Positions 5,500 through 7,896 of a stretch of 7,896 nucleotides of DNA are shown here, in pieces (the first letter of the stretch is position 1; every line of letters starts with the position of its first letter). The translations under genes and the position numbers were made by a program. Under the pieces are notes generated by a model. It did no database searches. It was not told where the DNA came from and worked only from the letters and a program-made list of their open reading frames with translations. Location of the stretch: NCBI GenBank assembly GCA_027004335.1, contig JALTID010000188.1, positions 1 through 7,896 of the forward strand, written 5' to 3'. This DNA is from a bacterium. GTDB taxonomy: Bacteria; JALSQH01.

Positions 5500-7896
5500 A
5501 TGAGAATAAAAATTTTACTGATGAGTTTCGTTGCTATTCTTATTTTTTTAATAACTTCATGTGATACATCTCAACCAAAGATCTGCTATGGTGAACCTGC
5601 CTCGGAAGATGCCTATTATAAGACTCAGGTCATTGGATCTGATGAGGCAATAATGGTCAATGGCAGGAGAATTACTCCCTATCATGAAGATGGAGCAGTT
5701 TTAACCCAGGGTATAGGAGTATATCCTACTGGAGCAGCAATTTCTCCCAATGGCAAGATTATTGCTGTTTCCAATAATGGAATCGGAGACTTTTTCTTTT
5801 TCAGAGACAAAGTCCCGGGGGTTGATCCCCAAAAGGCTGGTTACTATTTTCAAAACAAATACCAATCCATTACATTCGTTGATATGGCTCAAAAAAAGGT
5901 GATTTACAAGCTACCCGTAGAATCTCTTTTCATTGGAATAGTTTTCTCTCCTGACGGGAAGTACCTATATGCAGCAGGTGGTGGAAGGGATGTGGTGAGA
6001 GTAATTAAGATCTTATCCTATCCCGGTAACAAAACAGGTTTTGCCGTTGAAGTAACAAATCCCATTTCAGTCCCCTATTACCCCACAGGTCTTGCCATTT
6101 CAAAGGATGGAAAAAGACTCTATGTTACCCAGCTTCAGCACCACAATTTAAGCATCGTAAATGTTGATCACTCCTCCTCGCAGTACGGTAAGATTGTAAC
6201 TACCTACACAACCCAATCCTACCCCTATGCAATTACTTTAACCAGTGACGAGAAATATGCCTTCGTTACCAATTGGGGGGGAAACTCAGTAACAGTTATT
6301 GATCTTATAAAAGGTGAAGTTATTACAAACATCCCAGTTGGTAAAAATCCAGAGGGAATGGCTATTTACAATGGCAGGCTCTTTGTTGCAAATAGCCTTG
6401 ATGACACAATATCAGTCATAAATATAAGCACACTTCAGCTTGAAAAACAGATTTCACTCCTTTCCTCACCCCAGGATAGAATAGGGATTACCCCCGTGGA
6501 TATAAAGGTTGATCCTACAAGGGGGTACCTCTATGTTGTCTGTGCAGGTGATAACAAAGTTGATGTTTTGGATCTAAATAGTTACGAAAAAATCGGTAGT
6601 ATCCCCGCAGGATACTATCCCTCTGAAATTGTCCTAACAAAAGATGGCTCTTTTGCAGCAGTTGTAAATTCCAAGGGAAAGATACGAAAGGATGCCTTCA
6701 CAGATCTCTTTACTGAAGAAGAGGTAAGAGAAATTACTACCGCAACAACAGGAACAAATTATAGTTTCAATGGGAAAAATTGCGAAGTCCTCTACGGAAC
6801 GATGCTTGTTTGCAACAATATGGGATTTGTAAATGTAGCATACATAATTCAGGGAATGGTCAACATATTCAGCGTTCCAGACAGAAACAAGCTTAAAGAA
6901 CTTGCAGAAATTGTTAAAGAAAACAATGACATGACGCGGAGATTCTACAAGACTGATAATTGCGATGTGTGGGAGAACCCTATTCCTAAAAAAGCAGGAG
7001 GATACTCACCCATTAAACATGTAGTATACATTGTCAGAGAAAATAAAACATATGATGTGGACCTTGGTGACCTAAATACCGGGGATGGGGCTCCTGAACT
7101 TGCACTTTTCGGAGAAAAAGTTACACCAAATCTGCACGCGCTGGCAAGAGAATTTACTAACTTTGACAATTTCTACAGCGAGCCAGAACAGTCTCTTCAG
7201 GGACATATATGGATTGCAGGGGGATGGTCCACAGATTTTGATGAAAAGAACTGGATGGCCATGTGGGGCAGGCAGAAGGAACATCAGGTATTCCTCCCCG
7301 TAATGCAGCCTGTAACTAAACCTCACTTTGGTTCATTATTTGAATACCTAAAATCTAAAGGTGTTTACTTCAGAATTTATGGAGAAGTTACCGGGGTGTT
7401 AGATCAGGTCTCAAAAGAACTCTACGACAATTTTGACTGGAAATATCCATCATGGTCACTCCATATCAAAGACACTGACAAAGCAAAGGAATTCATAAGA
7501 GAACTCCAGGATGGTATCTTTCCCTCCTTCGTATACATCTGGCTACCAGATGATCACACCTACGGGGCAACACCAGGGAAACCTGACCCAGTATGGATGA
7601 TCAGCAACAATGATGAGGCAACAGGAATGATTGTGGAGGCAATCTCACATTCCTCTTTCTGGGAAAGCACCCTCATTTTCATCTTTGAGGACGATCCCCA
7701 GAGTTCACCTGATCATGTAGACGCACATAGAAGTCTACTTCTTGCAGTCAGCCCCTATGTAAAACACAACTATGTGTCTCATGTTCATTACAGTATCCCG
7801 AGCATCCATCACACTACAGAATTAATCCTGGGTATTCCTCCCATGAGCAGATATGACCAGCTTGCAGCTCCAATGTATGACGCCTTTACCATGAAC
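5500..7896 (+). CDS. Lipoprotein: YncE/YVTN beta-propeller fused to an alkaline-phosphatase-superfamily phosphoesterase, 3' end cut by the window edge
   Basis: The frame is open for 799 codons from the ATG at 5500, which has a near-ideal ribosome binding site. Residues 1-20 form a lipoprotein signal peptide (positive start, hydrophobic core, lipobox LITSC), with Cys21 as the lipidated residue. Residues 70-390 form propeller blades of the YVTN/YncE kind: GAAISPNGKIIAVSNNG, VFSPDGKYLYAAGG, LAISKDGKRLYVTQ, DEKYAFVTNWGGNSVTVIDL, GRLFVANSLDDTISVIN and VDPTRGYLYVVCAGDNKVDVLDL. A linker (391-500) leads to the phosphoesterase domain (PF04185-like, about 505-799). This shows IKHVVYIVRENKTYD (505-519; Glu514 and Asn515 likely metal ligands), FGEKVTPNLHALAREF, EQSLQGHIW (563-571; Ser565 the likely nucleophile), LPDDHTYG (682-689) and FEDDPQSSPDHVDAHRS (729-745). 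The catalytic set looks intact. Homologous fusions are annotated as bifunctional YncE family/alkaline phosphatase family proteins. The domain is nearly finished at the edge, so probably only a few dozen residues are missing. It is probably an envelope phosphoesterase; the substrate is unknown. Confidence 0.9.
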   Translation, partial: MRIKILLMSFVAILIFLITSCDTSQPKICYGEPASEDAYYKTQVIGSDEAIMVNGRRITPYHEDGAVLTQGIGVYPTGAAISPNGKIIAVSNNGIGDFFFFRDKVPGVDPQKAGYYFQNKYQSITFVDMAQKKVIYKLPVESLFIGIVFSPDGKYLYAAGGGRDVVRVIKILSYPGNKTGFAVEVTNPISVPYYPTGLAISKDGKRLYVTQLQHHNLSIVNVDHSSSQYGKIVTTYTTQSYPYAITLTSDEKYAFVTNWGGNSVTVIDLIKGEVITNIPVGKNPEGMAIYNGRLFVANSLDDTISVINISTLQLEKQISLLSSPQDRIGITPVDIKVDPTRGYLYVVCAGDNKVDVLDLNSYEKIGSIPAGYYPSEIVLTKDGSFAAVVNSKGKIRKDAFTDLFTEEEVREITTATTGTNYSFNGKNCEVLYGTMLVCNNMGFVNVAYIIQGMVNIFSVPDRNKLKELAEIVKENNDMTRRFYKTDNCDVWENPIPKKAGGYSPIKHVVYIVRENKTYDVDLGDLNTGDGAPELALFGEKVTPNLHALAREFTNFDNFYSEPEQSLQGHIWIAGGWSTDFDEKNWMAMWGRQKEHQVFLPVMQPVTKPHFGSLFEYLKSKGVYFRIYGEVTGVLDQVSKELYDNFDWKYPSWSLHIKDTDKAKEFIRELQDGIFPSFVYIWLPDDHTYGATPGKPDPVWMISNNDEATGMIVEAISHSSFWESTLIFIFEDDPQSSPDHVDAHRSLLLAVSPYVKHNYVSHVHYSIPSIHHTTELILGIPPMSRYDQLAAPMYDAFTMN

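Noticed and set aside
6945-7326. Three short frames overlapping the phosphoesterase domain
   Set aside because: They lie opposite or out of frame with a continuous frame that carries clear catalytic motifs.
1-7896. CRISPR arrays, tRNA or rRNA genes, transposase genes, long direct repeats, riboswitches
   Set aside because: None was seen on reading both strands. The short A/T runs and CTTCT-type repetition are ordinary for this base composition.

Overview
The window is an AT-rich stretch (by eye around 40% G+C) of what looks like a bacterial core chromosome. I recognise five protein-coding genes. Two are cut by the window edges, and the others are complete. I see no RNA genes, CRISPR arrays, insertion sequences or phage genes. 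The taxon cannot be fixed from this sequence. A DUF2400/TIGR02757 gene, a secA-argJ tandem, a lipoprotein and AGGAG-type ribosome binding sites fit a Gram-negative lineage around the former deltaproteobacteria or neighbouring deep-branching phyla; this is inference.

Layout, left to right. (1) On the minus strand, the N-terminal 178 codons of a DUF2400/TIGR02757 protein of unknown function run off the left edge. (2) An AT-rich gap of about 270 bases separates it from the divergently transcribed shikimate kinase gene. It holds a candidate promoter for the DUF2400 gene, a small hairpin followed by a T-run, a perfect 7+1+7 palindrome and a -10-like box right at the aroK start. (3) aroK, on the plus strand, lacks a Shine-Dalgarno sequence and may be leaderless; its 3' end overlaps that of argJ tail to tail by 23 bp. 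(4) argJ and secA lie on the minus strand as a tight operon, secA first, joined by a TTGA overlap in which the argJ TTG start shares bases with the secA TGA stop. (5) An intergenic region of about 150 bp carries two back-to-back promoters for secA and (6) a plus-strand lipoprotein. This protein fuses a YVTN/YncE-type beta-propeller to an alkaline-phosphatase-superfamily phosphoesterase domain and is cut by the right edge close to its expected C-terminus.

Functionally this is mostly housekeeping: one step of aromatic amino acid synthesis (AroK), the acetyl-recycling step of arginine synthesis (ArgJ) and the motor ATPase of Sec export (SecA). The lipoprotein is itself a likely Sec substrate. 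The least understood items are the DUF2400 protein, the propeller-phosphoesterase, the leaderless-looking aroK start and an unusual C-terminal tail on SecA. I found no convincing evidence of a wholly new multi-gene system.
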